Shown piece after piece: positions 42,509 to 51,339 of a DNA stretch of 64,000 nt. The stretch covers positions 220,924-284,923 of the forward strand of contig CBFIHP010000006.1 of assembly GCA_965662355.1 (NCBI GenBank), read 5' to 3'. Made by a program: the position numbers and the translations under genes. The stretch is from GCA-2683825 sp965662355. Lineage in GTDB: Bacteria; Planctomycetota; UBA1135; GCA-002686595. How positions within the stretch are numbered: position 1 is the first letter of the stretch; each line of letters opens with the position of its first letter. Under the pieces are notes generated by a model that did not search any database, was not told the DNA's origin, and worked only from the letters and a program-made list of their open reading frames with translations.

Positions 42509-44368
42509 ATGCAGACGATGGCTGCGCGACTCGCACGTCCGATCCTCTTCTTCGCCCTGCTTCTCTTCGCGCTTTTCGTGCTGCCGGAGGGATGTGGCAG
42601 CGCAGGCCCCATCGCCTTCAGCGGTGACGCTTATTCGTGCCAGTTGCACGTGCACGGCCCGTATAGCGAGGGTATCGGTAGCATCGACTCTCATACCTAT
42701 GAAGCCGCGCAGCTGGGGTTGGATGTGCTCTGGTGGAGCGATCACGACTTTCGGGCCGCTTCCTACAACCACGTAGCTCGCTACGGCTTCGAAGCCTTGA
42801 AAGAGCCCCAGTCCCGAGGCGAGTCCTGGTCGCTGACGCTCGTACGACGCGAGGGGGACGAGAAGGGGCTCCGTCTGTTTCGAAATGCGCCGGGGGGGTC
42901 GGCCGAGATCGTGAACGAGCGCGTTCACGAGGGAGAGCGAGCCCTGCGGCTTTCGACCTCGGCCGAGACGGAGCGCTTTCAGCCGTATTCCTGGACCTTC
43001 GAGACCAGCCGCCTGCTCCACCGCCGTCCACTTGCTTCCGGGGTCACGGTACGCCTTGCCATCTACCCAGAGGCGTTGGATGAAATAGCCCGGGCCTTCA
43101 TCCGGATCGATCTTTCCGAGCATGCTCCCCGTCCGAGCTCCGAAGCAGCGCCCGAGGACAAAGCCGGGGAAGAGCCGCAGCCCTACGCGCTGCGCTACTA
43201 CCTCTCGAACACGGAGAAACAGGCACGCCTGGAAGGCAACGTCTATCACATCCCACTCGCCTTCGAAGAGGAGCGCTGGAACGAGTTGGCCCTCGACCTC
43301 CGTGGCGACGCGGCGAGGGGTTTTTCTTTCCTTCCAGGCCTAGCTGGCGAGGATCACAGTCTCTTCGGGCTGACCTTCGGCGTCGAGGCCCGGAGAGGAG
43401 GCCGAGCCAGCGTCGTCCTGGATGCGTTGCGTATCGATCAGGAGCTCAGCGGTGCGCCGGCCTTCGCCCATCAGGCGGAGCTCCTGGCAAGCTTTCCATC
43501 CTCCCGGCCGATCCAACTACAAGGCCTCGAGGTGTCCTTCGCGGCGCGCCACCTGAACGAATTCAGTGTCGACACGCAGCTCCTGGACTACGACGCCCTC
43601 GCCCGGGGCTTCGGTTTCGACCCCGAAGCGCCCGAGGGCTTTGACGAGCGTGGGTTCAAGGCACACGTCATCGAAGAAGCGGTCGCGGCGATCCACGCGC
43701 GGGAGGGACTCGTTTCGTGGAACCACATGTTCGGTGTCAACCCAGCCGGCGGCGAGCGACGCAAGAGTCGCGAGCAACAGCTCGCGATCCTGCTCGCGAA
43801 CAAGGCCTTCGGTGTCGACCTCCTGGAGGTCGGCTATCGCGATCGCGCGGGGGCTTCGCTCCAGGATCATCTCTGGGTGTGGGATCGGGCGGCGCTCGCC
43901 GGCTTGCGCCTGGTCGGAACGGGGGTCAGTGACTCCCATGGCGGGCCCGACGCCCGTTGGCGCACCGCAGCGAACAACTTCGTCAGCTGGATCTACTCCG
44001 AGGCACCGACGAAACGAGCTCTGATCGAGGGGCTACGCGCCGGTCGTGTCTTTTTCGGTGATCTCGTCCACTTCGATGGCGATCTCGACATTGTCTCCGA
44101 GGGCGGCCAGCGCATGGGAGCGCGTGTATCGACGCGAGCGGGCTCCATGCGGGTGCACTTTCTCGGGCGCGGCTTGAAGGCCGGCTGGACGCTCCATCTC
44201 GTCGTCGATGGCGAGCGCGCCGCGACGCAGGAGATCACCGCCGAAGCGCTTCAAGCTCCGTTCGACATCCGGGTGGGCGAGGAGGGCGGATTCTGTCGCT
44301 TCGAGGTCTACGCCGACGAACGCGCCATCGCCTTCACCAATCCGGTGTACTTCACGCGCGACGGATGA
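42509..44368 (+). CDS. PHP-family metal-dependent protein with inserted beta-sandwich
   Basis: A 619-aa protein starting MQTMAARLARPILFF (Met4 at 42518 is an alternative); residues 5-27 are a signal or anchor. The PHP catalytic signature is visible at SCQLHVHGPYSEG (His47/His49) and LDVLWWSDHDF (Asp78/His79), with further His ligands in LVSWNHMFGVNPAGG and VGTGVSDSHGG. PHP proteins hydrolyse phosphoesters using three metals. Residues about 95-330 are a large insertion of beta-sandwich type. The substrate is unknown. The signal peptide places it outside the cytoplasm, which is unusual for PHP proteins. Confidence 0.75.
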   Translation: MQTMAARLARPILFFALLLFALFVLPEGCGSAGPIAFSGDAYSCQLHVHGPYSEGIGSIDSHTYEAAQLGLDVLWWSDHDFRAASYNHVARYGFEALKEPQSRGESWSLTLVRREGDEKGLRLFRNAPGGSAEIVNERVHEGERALRLSTSAETERFQPYSWTFETSRLLHRRPLASGVTVRLAIYPEALDEIARAFIRIDLSEHAPRPSSEAAPEDKAGEEPQPYALRYYLSNTEKQARLEGNVYHIPLAFEEERWNELALDLRGDAARGFSFLPGLAGEDHSLFGLTFGVEARRGGRASVVLDALRIDQELSGAPAFAHQAELLASFPSSRPIQLQGLEVSFAARHLNEFSVDTQLLDYDALARGFGFDPEAPEGFDERGFKAHVIEEAVAAIHAREGLVSWNHMFGVNPAGGERRKSREQQLAILLANKAFGVDLLEVGYRDRAGASLQDHLWVWDRAALAGLRLVGTGVSDSHGGPDARWRTAANNFVSWIYSEAPTKRALIEGLRAGRVFFGDLVHFDGDLDIVSEGGQRMGARVSTRAGSMRVHFLGRGLKAGWTLHLVVDGERAATQEITAEALQAPFDIRVGEEGGFCRFEVYADERAIAFTNPVYFTRDG

Positions 44369-44392
44369 CTCGACGTGCCATTTCTCGGCGGC

Positions 44393-45565
44393 CTAATTTG
44401 TCAGCACCCAGGTCCTCTCGAGCACCCGGCCTTTTTTCAGCTCGATGTTCGCCCGCGAGGCCTTGTAGTCCGCGTGGCTGAAGGAAAGCCGTAGGCGCCC
44501 CTCGGGGATGTGTCGGATCCGGACCCAGCCGTCGAAGTCGCTGGTTTTCGTGAAGGTCCCGCCGTTGTTACCGCTGCCCCGCACGACCACGCCCTCGATC
44601 GAACGATTGAGGTCGTCCGCCATGCGCAGGTCGAGGCCGGCCAGGGGGGGCAGCTCGATGTTCGGGAGGCTCATCGAAGGGGCTCGGAACACGATCGACG
44701 TGCGCTTCTTCACCAATGGGGCCTCGGGCAACCCGACGATGAGCTCGTAGGCCCCGTCGAGTACGTCGTCGAAACGAAAGAGCCCTGTGTAGTCGGTCTT
44801 GGCCGTGCGCTGGGCACCTTCGGGAACGCCGATGAGCGTCAGCGGCACACCTTCCTGTGGTGCGCCGAGCTCGTCGGTGATCGCACCCTCGAGAAAGCCC
44901 GCCGGAACGAGGATCAGATTCAGAAACGGCGCTTCGTTGCCCTTGCGCAGGAGCACCGGCAGCGCCCGTCCGTTCAGTCCGCTGGCCTGCACCTCGACGT
45001 CGTATCCGGCGAAGGGCAGGTCCTCGACCTGGAAGTCCCTTTCGCCCTGGGTGAACTCGACGCGCTTTTCGACCGCGTGCTCGCGACCGATCAGCGTGCG
45101 GCTGGGACGGATCACGAGCGTCCAATTCATGGGGTATTCGGCGTCCCGGACCTGGACGTGACCGCGCAGGATGCCGCGACCGTCGAAAGCGGCTGCGACG
45201 TCGCTGGGCTTGGCCCCCGGCACGGGGAGCAGAAGCGTTGTTTGTCGGGAATCTCCGGGGGGAGCGGCCTGGGGGTCTGCACTGTGCCCATCGTGGGGTT
45301 CGCGCTCGGGCAGCTCGGGGCGCGTGGGGGAGTGGGGTGCCTCGGTCGCGGGACCGGAGGCGATGGACTCCTCGCCAGCACGCCGTCCGGCGCTGGAGCC
45401 CTTTGAAATCAGCCAAAACGACGGGATGGCGATGGCCGCGAGGACCAGCAGAACCGTCATTCCCGCCCGACCCTTTGACACCTCGGAGCGATCCCCCTTA
45501 GCTTTCCAGCCGCGTCTGCCGATTCTTTCCACGTCTTTCTCTGGTGCCCCTTCCTGCGTGCCCAT
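44393..45565 (-). CDS. Membrane-anchored carboxypeptidase-regulatory-like protein
   Basis: A 390-aa protein. A cytoplasmic N-terminus of about 36 residues (rich in Glu, Lys, Arg) precedes one transmembrane helix (MTVLLVLAAIAIPSFWLIS), then a Pro/Ser/Glu linker and CarboxypepD_reg/CNA-B-like beta-sandwich units (FEEFLEGAITDELGAPQEGVPL-like segment, FRFDDVLDGAYELIVGLP, EGRLRLSFSHADYKA). It has no catalytic residues that I can see and probably mediates binding at the cell surface. It is convergent with the PHP gene and divergent from the phosphodiesterase gene. Confidence 0.72.
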   Translation of the reverse strand: MGTQEGAPEKDVERIGRRGWKAKGDRSEVSKGRAGMTVLLVLAAIAIPSFWLISKGSSAGRRAGEESIASGPATEAPHSPTRPELPEREPHDGHSADPQAAPPGDSRQTTLLLPVPGAKPSDVAAAFDGRGILRGHVQVRDAEYPMNWTLVIRPSRTLIGREHAVEKRVEFTQGERDFQVEDLPFAGYDVEVQASGLNGRALPVLLRKGNEAPFLNLILVPAGFLEGAITDELGAPQEGVPLTLIGVPEGAQRTAKTDYTGLFRFDDVLDGAYELIVGLPEAPLVKKRTSIVFRAPSMSLPNIELPPLAGLDLRMADDLNRSIEGVVVRGSGNNGGTFTKTSDFDGWVRIRHIPEGRLRLSFSHADYKASRANIELKKGRVLERTWVLTN

Positions 45566-45746
45566 GAGCAGGGCTCTTCGAAATGCCCAACTCCGGGCGC
45601 TCCCTAAACGTACCGTCTCCCTCCCTTAGTCCAAGGCCCCCTGGCGGGTAACCCGCGCAACCACCCCGGTGTTCGATCGGAATCGCTGCCTGGCCCGTCC
45701 CAAGCCCCGTGTCGGGAACCATTCTTTCCGACGAGCGTCTCTCCCC

Positions 45747-48116
45747 ATGAAGCAAGTACGCATCACCACGCTCCTGTCCCTTTTTCTCCTGCTCCTGTGT
45801 GGCTCGGCCCTTGTCGGTTCAGGAAAAAAGGAGAACGAGGGACGCGTCATCGTTCTCGGTTTCGATGGGGCGGACGCACGCACGGTCGGCGAGCTCGTCA
45901 AGGAGTTCCCGGGTCGTTATCCGACCTTCGAGAAGCTCTCATCCGAGGGTACGTTCGAGCCCCTGAACGTCGTCGCTTCGCCGGAGTCGCCGGTTTCCTG
46001 GGCTTCCTTGAACACCGGCATGAACCCCGCCAAGACGGGTGTACCCGGTTTCATCCGGCGCCTTCTGCCCGAGGGGGGACGTACCCCTGGAGCGGGCTTC
46101 GGTTACATCACCCGGGACGAGGTGGAACTCGAGAGCCTCGAGAACCCCCCGCTCTACTCCATGTCGGCCAACGTCTTGGGCGCGGCGGCAGGCGGCGTCG
46201 TTTTTGTCCTGGTCTTCGTCCTGGCCATGCTCGCCTTGCGCAAGCTCGTTCCGGCCTTGGTCCTGGCGGTCCTGCTCGGCATCGTCGGAGGCTGGTCCGG
46301 CCGTTCCGTGCGTGGGTTCCTACCGGAGCGCTACCCGCACACGGGCAACGTCTTGATGGTCGACAACTTCTGGGACTACCTGGCTCGTGGGGGTGAGAAA
46401 AGCGTCGTGATCGACGCCGCCCAGGCCTTCGATCGCCCGGCTGCCGATGGCGCCAGGGTGCTATCCGGGCTCGGCGTTCCCGATGCCCGCGGCGAGCTGG
46501 GCAACTGGTTCGTCTACACCACCGATCCCGACGAGTTCAAACGCGAAGGGCGCGAAACGACGACATCGGGAACCGTCTTCCGTGTCGATGAATACGACGG
46601 ACTCATCGACACGCGCATCGACGGCCCGCCGAACTTCTGGAAGAAGAACAACCTGGATGCGGAGATCGACGCCATCGACGAGCAGCTGGCCGACCCCGGG
46701 TTGGACTGGCAGAAGGCGCCCGAGCTGACCAATCGTCAGATGGAGCTGGAAGCCGAGCGCAGGGAACTCGGTCCCACGCACGTACCGGTGAAGATCGCCC
46801 TGGGGGAGGACTCGGCCACGGTCACCATCGATGGGCAGTCGCAGACGATGAAGGTCGGCGAGTGGTCCGAGTTCTACGAGCTCTCCTTCGAGCTGAACTG
46901 GCTCGTCAGTGTCGATGCACTGACGCGCGTCAAGCTCGTACAGCTCGAGCCCTTCATGGAGCTCTTCGTGAACGTGCTCGACATCGATCCGCGCAACCCT
47001 CCCTTCTGGCAGCCGATCTCCTCGCCCCCCGGCTTCGCGGCCGAGCTGGCCGAGGACTGTGGCCGTCTCTACGAGACCTACGGTTGGCCGACGCCGACCA
47101 TGCCCTTCAAGGACAAGGAAGTGGCCCCGGAGATCCTCCTGGAGGATGTCGAGTTCACGATGAAATGGCGTGAGGATGTCACCCAGTCCATGCTGGACAA
47201 GGACGACTGGACGTGCCTCATGAGCGTGTTCAGCACGACCGATCGCATCCAGCACATGATGTATCAGTTCTACGACAAGACCCACCCGCTGTACGACGAA
47301 GCGGAGGCAACGCGCAAGGTCACCTTCTTTGGAGAGCAGGTCGCCCTGGGCGAGGCCATTCCGATGATCTACCAGCAGATGGATCGGGTAATGGGCGAGG
47401 TGCTCGATCGGCTCCAGCCCGAGGACACGATGCTCGTCTGCTCGGACCACGGCTTCCAGAGCTTCCGCCGCCAGGTGCACATCAACAACTGGTTGGCCGA
47501 GAATGGCTACCTGAAGGTGCGCCCGGGCGTCAGCAAGAAGTCCGCCAGGGGATTGGCCTTCGTCGACTGGGACGAGACCCAGGTCTACAGTCTCGGTCTG
47601 GGCTTTCTCTACGTGAACCTGAAGGGCCGTGAGCCGAAGGGCATCGTCGAGCCTTCCGAGAAGCGCGCGCTCATGGAGGATGTGCGCAGAAAGCTCATGG
47701 CCGCCATCGACCCGGAAACCGGGGCCAAGATCTGCAACGATGTCTACATCGTCGAGGACGTTCACTCCGGCGACTACATCGACCTCGAAGCCGACATGAT
47801 CACCGGCTTCGCCCCACCGCACCGCGTCGGCTGGAGCACCTCCTCGGGTGGGCTTCACATGGTCAAGAACGAGGACACAGGACTCGACGAGCTTGGACCG
47901 ATCTGCTCCAACAACACCTCACCCTGGTCGGGGGGCCACGTTTCCATGGCCCTCCCCGATGTCGCCGGCGTGTTCTTCAGTAACCGCCGCGTGCAGATCC
48001 CCAGCGACGGCGTCCAGGCCCTGCACATCGCCCCGACCGTGCTCGACCTCCTCGACGTCGAGGTGCCGCCGGAGATGGATCTGAAGCCGCTCGATTTCGC
48101 AGATGCGAATCGGTGA
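45747..48116 (+). CDS. Type I phosphodiesterase/nucleotide-pyrophosphatase-like enzyme with membrane insert
   Basis: A 789-aa protein starting MKQVRITTLLSLFLLLLCGS. The alkaline-phosphatase-superfamily domain has VIVLGFDGADARTV (Asp40) as first metal site and SPESPVSWASLNTG, where Ser81 takes the nucleophile position used by Thr in nucleotide pyrophosphatases. LVCSDHGFQSFRRQVHINNW is the second metal motif and VNLKGREPKGIV is typical of the AP-type PDE group. Uniquely, residues about 150-205 hold two hydrophobic helices (ANVLGAAAGGVVFVLVFVLA, LVPALVLAVLLGIVGG) inserted after the nucleophile. Function unknown; it is probably an exported membrane-attached esterase. Confidence 0.82.
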   Translation: MKQVRITTLLSLFLLLLCGSALVGSGKKENEGRVIVLGFDGADARTVGELVKEFPGRYPTFEKLSSEGTFEPLNVVASPESPVSWASLNTGMNPAKTGVPGFIRRLLPEGGRTPGAGFGYITRDEVELESLENPPLYSMSANVLGAAAGGVVFVLVFVLAMLALRKLVPALVLAVLLGIVGGWSGRSVRGFLPERYPHTGNVLMVDNFWDYLARGGEKSVVIDAAQAFDRPAADGARVLSGLGVPDARGELGNWFVYTTDPDEFKREGRETTTSGTVFRVDEYDGLIDTRIDGPPNFWKKNNLDAEIDAIDEQLADPGLDWQKAPELTNRQMELEAERRELGPTHVPVKIALGEDSATVTIDGQSQTMKVGEWSEFYELSFELNWLVSVDALTRVKLVQLEPFMELFVNVLDIDPRNPPFWQPISSPPGFAAELAEDCGRLYETYGWPTPTMPFKDKEVAPEILLEDVEFTMKWREDVTQSMLDKDDWTCLMSVFSTTDRIQHMMYQFYDKTHPLYDEAEATRKVTFFGEQVALGEAIPMIYQQMDRVMGEVLDRLQPEDTMLVCSDHGFQSFRRQVHINNWLAENGYLKVRPGVSKKSARGLAFVDWDETQVYSLGLGFLYVNLKGREPKGIVEPSEKRALMEDVRRKLMAAIDPETGAKICNDVYIVEDVHSGDYIDLEADMITGFAPPHRVGWSTSSGGLHMVKNEDTGLDELGPICSNNTSPWSGGHVSMALPDVAGVFFSNRRVQIPSDGVQALHIAPTVLDLLDVEVPPEMDLKPLDFADANR

Positions 48117-48164
48117 TCCGCCGCATATCCGAAGTTTCCAGATGCCGCGCCCTGCGGCTCGCGG

Positions 48165-48848
48165 TCAATCCGCGCGAATCCCTCGCCAGTGAGATTTGAC
48201 CACTCCCTGGAGTTGACACATTCGTTCCGTGATACGCGGGCCGACGTGGCGGTGCTTGGTGCTGAGATACACGGTGATCGTGCGTTCTTCGCCGGGCCTG
48301 GTCTCGCCATCGATGTCGATCACGCGCACCCCTTCCGCTTTCAGGATATCGCGTACCTCGTCGAGGAGCGGTTCGACGGACTCGCGTTGGGCGTAGATAT
48401 CCAGCTTGCGGTAGACCGTCGGGCGGATCAGGTTCGTGGCGCGTTCGAAGTAGGTCAACACCGATAGGACGAAGAGCGTGCTGACGATGGCCAGGGCGTA
48501 GTCCTTGTTGCCGAGCACGATGCCGAGGCCGGCCACGAACCAGACGCAGGCGGCCGTGGTGAGACCACGGACAAGATCTCCCGAGCGCAACACCGTCGCG
48601 GCTCCGAGAAAACCGATCCCGGTGACGATACCCGCGCCCATGCGGTTGGGATCGAAGACGTGACGCTCGGACGTCGGAACTTCGCCTTGCTGGGCGATCA
48701 TGATCAACATCGTGGAACACACACAGACGAGCGCATGGGTCCTGAGACCCGCTGGCCGTCCGTGCATTTCGCGCTCGATGCCGACCAGACCTCCCAGGAT
48801 CACGGCGAAGACCAGGGGCACAAAATCGAACTCGGCGAAACTCGGCAT
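48165..48848 (-). CDS. MgtC/SapB-family membrane protein
   Basis: A 227-aa protein starting MPSFAEFDFVPLVFAVILGG. The N-terminal membrane domain has the family signature GGLVGIEREMHGRPAGLRTHALVCVCS, GIVTGIGFLGAATVLRSGDLVRGLTTAACVWFVAGLGI, and further hydrophobic segments. A C-terminal ACT-like cytoplasmic domain follows (VRDILKAEGVRVIDIDGE). MgtC-family proteins are linked to low-Mg adaptation and ATP-synthase modulation, not to Mg transport itself. Its start is 24 nt from the divergent symporter gene. Confidence 0.9.
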   Translation of the reverse strand: MPSFAEFDFVPLVFAVILGGLVGIEREMHGRPAGLRTHALVCVCSTMLIMIAQQGEVPTSERHVFDPNRMGAGIVTGIGFLGAATVLRSGDLVRGLTTAACVWFVAGLGIVLGNKDYALAIVSTLFVLSVLTYFERATNLIRPTVYRKLDIYAQRESVEPLLDEVRDILKAEGVRVIDIDGETRPGEERTITVYLSTKHRHVGPRITERMCQLQGVVKSHWRGIRAD

Positions 48849-48872
48849 GCCCCAAGCGTTACCCTGTGACCC

Positions 48873-50429
48873 ATGAAGTTCCACTGGAAAGTGCTCGTGT
48901 GGATGGTTGCTGGGGTGATCCTGGGACTGGTGCTGCAAAAAACCACGGCCGCACCCGCCTGGGCCGGCGTGCAGTGGCAGGAGGTGGCGGGAAAACCCGG
49001 CCTCGTCATTCAAAGCGCCTCCGGTCCCGTGGGGACGCGCATCGCCAAAAGCGACCTCTCCCTGGGCGACACCATCCTCGCCGTGGTGCGCAACAAGGGC
49101 TCGGAAGAAGCCGATCGCCCTGAGACCCGCTACGAGCTGGCAAAGGCGAGCGATTTCCAGGACGTCCTGGATCTGTCGCAGAACGGCGACGTGCTTTTCT
49201 TCGAGCGCACGGACCAACGCACGTTCATCGTGACCGTCGGGATGGCGCCGGACTCGGCGCGTGCGACGTGGATCGCGCCTTTCGATTTCATCGCCGACAT
49301 CTTCATGGCGCTCCTGAAGATGCTGATCGTGCCGATCGTCTTGACCTCGATCATCTCGGGTGTGGCCGGCGTGGGGGATATCGGCAGCCTGCGACGCATG
49401 GGTTTGAAGACCTTCGCCTATTACCTGAGCACCAGCTTGCTCGCGATTTGCCTGGGGCAGGCCCTGGTCACGCTCATCCGTCCGGGCGTCGGCGCCCAGC
49501 TGGGGCTCGCGCAACTCGAACCCGGCGATGCGCCGTCGGGGGACTTCATCGGCGTTCTCAAGCGTATGGTTCCCCCGAACGTGTTCGAGGTCATGCAGGA
49601 CAACGGCGAGATGCTCGGTGTGATCTTCTTCGCGCTGTTGTTCGGCTATTTCATCACGCGCACCGAAGAGCCTCACCGCGAGCGCATGACCGGTTTCTTC
49701 CAATCGGCCTTTGCCGTCATGTTGCGCATGGCCGAGGGGATCCTGGCCCTGCTGCCGATCGGGGTCTTCTGCCTCATGGTGCGGGTCGTTTCGAAAACGG
49801 GGTTCGCGGTCTTCGAGCCCCTGCTCCTGTACATGGCGACCGTCACGCTGGCGCTTGTGATCCATGCGTGTGTCACCTTGCCCCTCGTCGTGCGCTTTAT
49901 CGGTCGAGCCTCGCCCAGGCGCTGGGCCAACGCCATGTCGCCGGCCTTGATGACGGCCTTCAGCACGAGCTCCTCGAGCATGACCTTGCCGGTGACGCTC
50001 GAAACGGTCGAGAAGCGTGGCAAGGTCTCGAACAAGGTGACCTCGTTCACGCTGCCCCTCGGCGCGACGATCAACATGGATGGCACGGCGCTCTATGAGT
50101 GCATCGGGGTCATCTTCCTCGCCCAGTACTACTCCGGCATCAGCCCCGAGTTCACGCTGACCTTCGGCCAGCAAGGCATCGTCGTCGTGATGGCGCTCAT
50201 GGCCAGCATCGGCGCGGCGGGCATTCCCTCGGCGGGCCTCGTGATGATGCTCGCGATCCTCTCCGTCTTGGGCCTTCCGATCGAGGGGGCGGCGCTGCTA
50301 CTCGCGGTGGATCGTCCGCTGGACATGCTGCGCACGGTGGTCAACGTGTGGTCCGACTCCTGTGGTGCCTGCGTGATCGCCCGCAGCGAGGGGGAGGAAG
50401 GTCCGCTCCATGCCGGGGCCCCCGGCTGA
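48873..50429 (+). CDS. Dicarboxylate/amino-acid:cation symporter (DAACS) with PDZ-like insert
   Basis: A 518-aa protein of the SLC1/GltPh fold. The first helix (KVLVWMVAGVILGLVLQ) is followed by an insert of about 100 residues (30-130) that looks like a PDZ domain: the loop-strand DLSLGDTILAVVRNKG, and the end strands DFQDVLDLSQNGDVLFFERTDQ. The transporter then resumes with IFMALLKMLIVPIVLTSIISGVAG, the HP1/TM7 serine-rich FSTSSSSMTLPVT, LPLGATINMDGTAL (the NMDGT Na-binding motif) and AAGIPSAGLVMM (HP2). It should use Na or H gradients to import acidic amino acids or dicarboxylates. The insert would face the periplasm. Confidence 0.9.
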   Translation: MKFHWKVLVWMVAGVILGLVLQKTTAAPAWAGVQWQEVAGKPGLVIQSASGPVGTRIAKSDLSLGDTILAVVRNKGSEEADRPETRYELAKASDFQDVLDLSQNGDVLFFERTDQRTFIVTVGMAPDSARATWIAPFDFIADIFMALLKMLIVPIVLTSIISGVAGVGDIGSLRRMGLKTFAYYLSTSLLAICLGQALVTLIRPGVGAQLGLAQLEPGDAPSGDFIGVLKRMVPPNVFEVMQDNGEMLGVIFFALLFGYFITRTEEPHRERMTGFFQSAFAVMLRMAEGILALLPIGVFCLMVRVVSKTGFAVFEPLLLYMATVTLALVIHACVTLPLVVRFIGRASPRRWANAMSPALMTAFSTSSSSMTLPVTLETVEKRGKVSNKVTSFTLPLGATINMDGTALYECIGVIFLAQYYSGISPEFTLTFGQQGIVVVMALMASIGAAGIPSAGLVMMLAILSVLGLPIEGAALLLAVDRPLDMLRTVVNVWSDSCGACVIARSEGEEGPLHAGAPG

Positions 50430-51192
50430 CTCCAAGTTCGAGCCCCTGACGACCGTGGCCAAAGCCGGCGAGGATCCCTGGTGGACGCGCGGGGAGTTCG
50501 CCTGGGGCACGGCCCTCGCCCTGGGCTTCTGTGCGACGTGGCTGGGGTTGCACGTGCCCGTGCCCGGTCTGGCGGCCGGTCTGGCCGTGGCCGCCCTGGC
50601 CCCGCTCCACATCGGGCTTCTACGGCGGGACAAGCGGGTGTTGATGGTGCTGACGGGCTGCGTGTGGGCCCTCGGGTGCTTCGCAGCCGTGGTCGGAGTG
50701 GTTCATGAAGGGCCCGATTCCCACGAGCTCCTGCGGCGATTGCCCGGGGCCCACGCTCTGTCGGTGACCGACTTCGGCTTTCTCGGGGCACCTCTCGAGC
50801 CCGGATCGAGCTGGGCCACGCTCTCCAGGGATCTCGCTCTCTTCGCCTTGGTCGCCGTCCTGGCCCGCCCCCTGGCGGCTCTGCCGGCGCTCCTGACCCT
50901 GGCGCTCTTCATCGGCGCGGTGGGGGGCGCCCTGGGGGCCGCGGGCTTCCCGCCCGAGACCTCGGGGGTCCTCGTGCTTTCTCTCGTGCCGCCGCATCTG
51001 GCCCTGTGGGTGCTGGGCGCCGTGGGGGTTGCGGTGGGGCTCACCGAGGAGGAGGCCTGGCCGGCCCTGGTCTCGCTGGGCACCCTTCGGCGGCGAATCG
51101 TGGTCCTGGGCCTGGGGGGGGCCGCCCTCGGTTTTCTGGCCCGGGGGCCCTTGGTCGAGCTCTGGCGGGGCGCCCTCGCCGGCTCTCTGTGA
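50410..51192 (+). CDS. Small integral-membrane protein of unknown function
   Basis: A 260-aa protein that overlaps the symporter gene by 20 nt; a GGAGGAAGG ribosome-binding segment precedes its ATG within that gene, so translational coupling is likely. After a 30-residue polar start there are about six hydrophobic segments (WGTALALGFCATWLGL, LAAGLAVAALAPLHIGLL, LMVLTGCVWALGCFAAVVGVV, ALFALVAVLARPLAALPALL, GALGAAGFP, LALWVLGAVGVAVGLT). No recognised family. It might be a companion of the symporter, inferred from coupling alone. Confidence 0.6.
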   Translation: MPGPPADSKFEPLTTVAKAGEDPWWTRGEFAWGTALALGFCATWLGLHVPVPGLAAGLAVAALAPLHIGLLRRDKRVLMVLTGCVWALGCFAAVVGVVHEGPDSHELLRRLPGAHALSVTDFGFLGAPLEPGSSWATLSRDLALFALVAVLARPLAALPALLTLALFIGAVGGALGAAGFPPETSGVLVLSLVPPHLALWVLGAVGVAVGLTEEEAWPALVSLGTLRRRIVVLGLGGAALGFLARGPLVELWRGALAGSL

Positions 51193-51230
51193 GCCAGATC
51201 CTCCGAATCCCTCTATTCGCGGAAGCAACT

Positions 51231-51244
51231 CGGCCTTCGGGCCG
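51231..51244 (+). terminator. UUCG-tetraloop hairpin
   Basis: CGGCC-TTCG-GGCCG forms a perfect 5-bp stem with the extra-stable UUCG loop, 39 nt after the membrane-protein stop. No U-tract follows, so it could be a transcript-end stabiliser or a Rho-independent terminator of the U-less type. Confidence 0.4.
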
Positions 51245-51339
51245 TACACGCCGGCCCGCTTTGCCTAAGATAACCGGCCCTGCACCCACGAAGAGACATC
51301 GTCCTTCCTACGCTCCAATCCCGCTCTTTTTTGCGACGT

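Noticed and set aside
42494..43249. Upstream extension of the GT39-like frame
   Set aside because: It is antisense to the PHP gene; the proper transmembrane start is at 42493.
48849..50174. Long upstream extension of the MgtC frame
   Set aside because: It is antisense to the symporter and is dominated by Arg, His, Asp and Glu; the MgtC signature begins at 48848.
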